Source of the DNA: Actinomycetota bacterium | GTDB taxonomy: Bacteria > Actinomycetota > Acidimicrobiia > Acidimicrobiales > Ilumatobacteraceae | Length of the DNA stretch: 64,000 nucleotides | Direction: 5' to 3' | Assembly (NCBI GenBank): GCA_030645495.1 | Contig: JAUSLV010000011.1 | Coordinates: forward strand, 1 to 64,000 | Shown here: positions 63,845-64,000 of the stretch, in pieces | Position numbering within the stretch: position 1 is the first letter of the stretch | Layout of the letters: every line of letters begins with the position of its first letter | Made by a program: the position numbers and the translations under genes | The notes under the pieces: model-generated | What the model saw: the letters and a program-made list of their open reading frames with translations, nothing else | Databases searched by the model: none | Told to the model about the DNA's origin: nothing

Positions 63845-64000
63845 ATGAACAGGGAGTTCGAGGGCCGCATCGCGGTCATCACCGGCGGCGGGCGCGGGTT
63901 CGGCAAGGCGTTCGGGCACGCGCTCGCCGCGCGTGGCGCGCACGTCGTGCTGGCCGACATCGAACCGGCGGTGGGCGAGCACGCTGCTGCGGAGATCCGC
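63845..64000 (+). CDS. Short-chain dehydrogenase, truncated by the window end
   Basis: The first 52 residues of an SDR: EGRIAVITGGGRGFGKAFGHAL is the cofactor motif and VVLADIE the acidic residue after the second strand, favouring NAD. GGGGAGCG lies just upstream of ATG 63845. The catalytic part is outside the window. Confidence 0.88.
   Translation, partial: MNREFEGRIAVITGGGRGFGKAFGHALAARGAHVVLADIEPAVGEHAAAEIR

Noticed and set aside
1-64000. CRISPR array
   Set aside because: No regularly spaced identical repeats with unique spacers; the repeats at 35-270 and 38913-38972 have the wrong spacing and no spacers.

Overview
The window is 64 kb of GC-rich, gene-dense DNA that reads as an actinobacterial chromosome. 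The gene content (many acyl-CoA dehydrogenases, crotonases, acyl-CoA synthetases, short-chain dehydrogenases, two cytochrome P450s, a mycofactocin-type SDR, DUF2510 and DUF222-HNH proteins, DUF3516 helicase) suggests a high-GC actinobacterium with large lipid or steroid-like catabolic capacity. A member of the Acidimicrobiia is my best guess; no rRNA or marker gene is present to prove it. About sixteen genes begin 6-8 nt after a TAnnnT box with no ribosome binding site, which fits widespread leaderless transcription.

Layout. 1-285: a cluster of short repeats, perhaps the end of an insertion sequence. 286-12243: acyl-CoA metabolism I: NTF2-like protein, HSD17B10-like SDR, crotonase, DUF2889 protein, acyl-CoA synthetase, a small conserved protein, a second crotonase, a FadR-type regulator, and an operon of enoyl reductase, VOC protein, two-gene acyl-CoA dehydrogenase and alpha/beta hydrolase. 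12244-14007: tRNA-like fragment, DUF2510 membrane protein, DUF222-HNH protein. 14113-23489: OmpR-like regulator with a dead receiver and a GAF domain, acyl-CoA synthetase, amidohydrolase, TetR, PPOX protein, ferredoxin and P450, DapB-like dehydrogenase, two SDRs. 23601-27306: three-subunit molybdenum hydroxylase. 27328-36169: HIBADH-like enzyme, second P450 with a divergent TetR and operator, flavoprotein, AMP-ligase, membrane desaturase, universal stress protein, two SDRs. 36350-42143: P-type ATPase, nitronate-monooxygenase-like enzyme, and an Rrf2/YwiC-like/RIC operon pointing to nitric oxide or Fe-S stress. 42227-48009: hydrolase, TesB thioesterase, MtfA peptidase, thioredoxin, methyltransferase, class V aminotransferase, small protein. 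48438-50951: DUF3516 helicase. 51072-55940: branched-chain-type ABC transporter in which both permeases and one ATPase are a single fused gene. 56271-64000: acyl-CoA metabolism II: fused double acyl-CoA dehydrogenase, second DUF2889 protein, third crotonase, double-domain CaiB, NTF2-like protein, small membrane protein and a truncated SDR.

How it works together: the transporter, ligases, CaiB transferase, P450s and Mo hydroxylase could import, oxidise and CoA-activate hydrophobic acids. The acyl-CoA dehydrogenases, crotonases, SDRs and thioesterase would then shorten or release them. Several local regulators (GntR/FadR, two TetR, OmpR-GAF) and perfect palindromes next to promoters suggest small, separately controlled units. 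No CRISPR array, complete transposase, rRNA or intact tRNA was seen.
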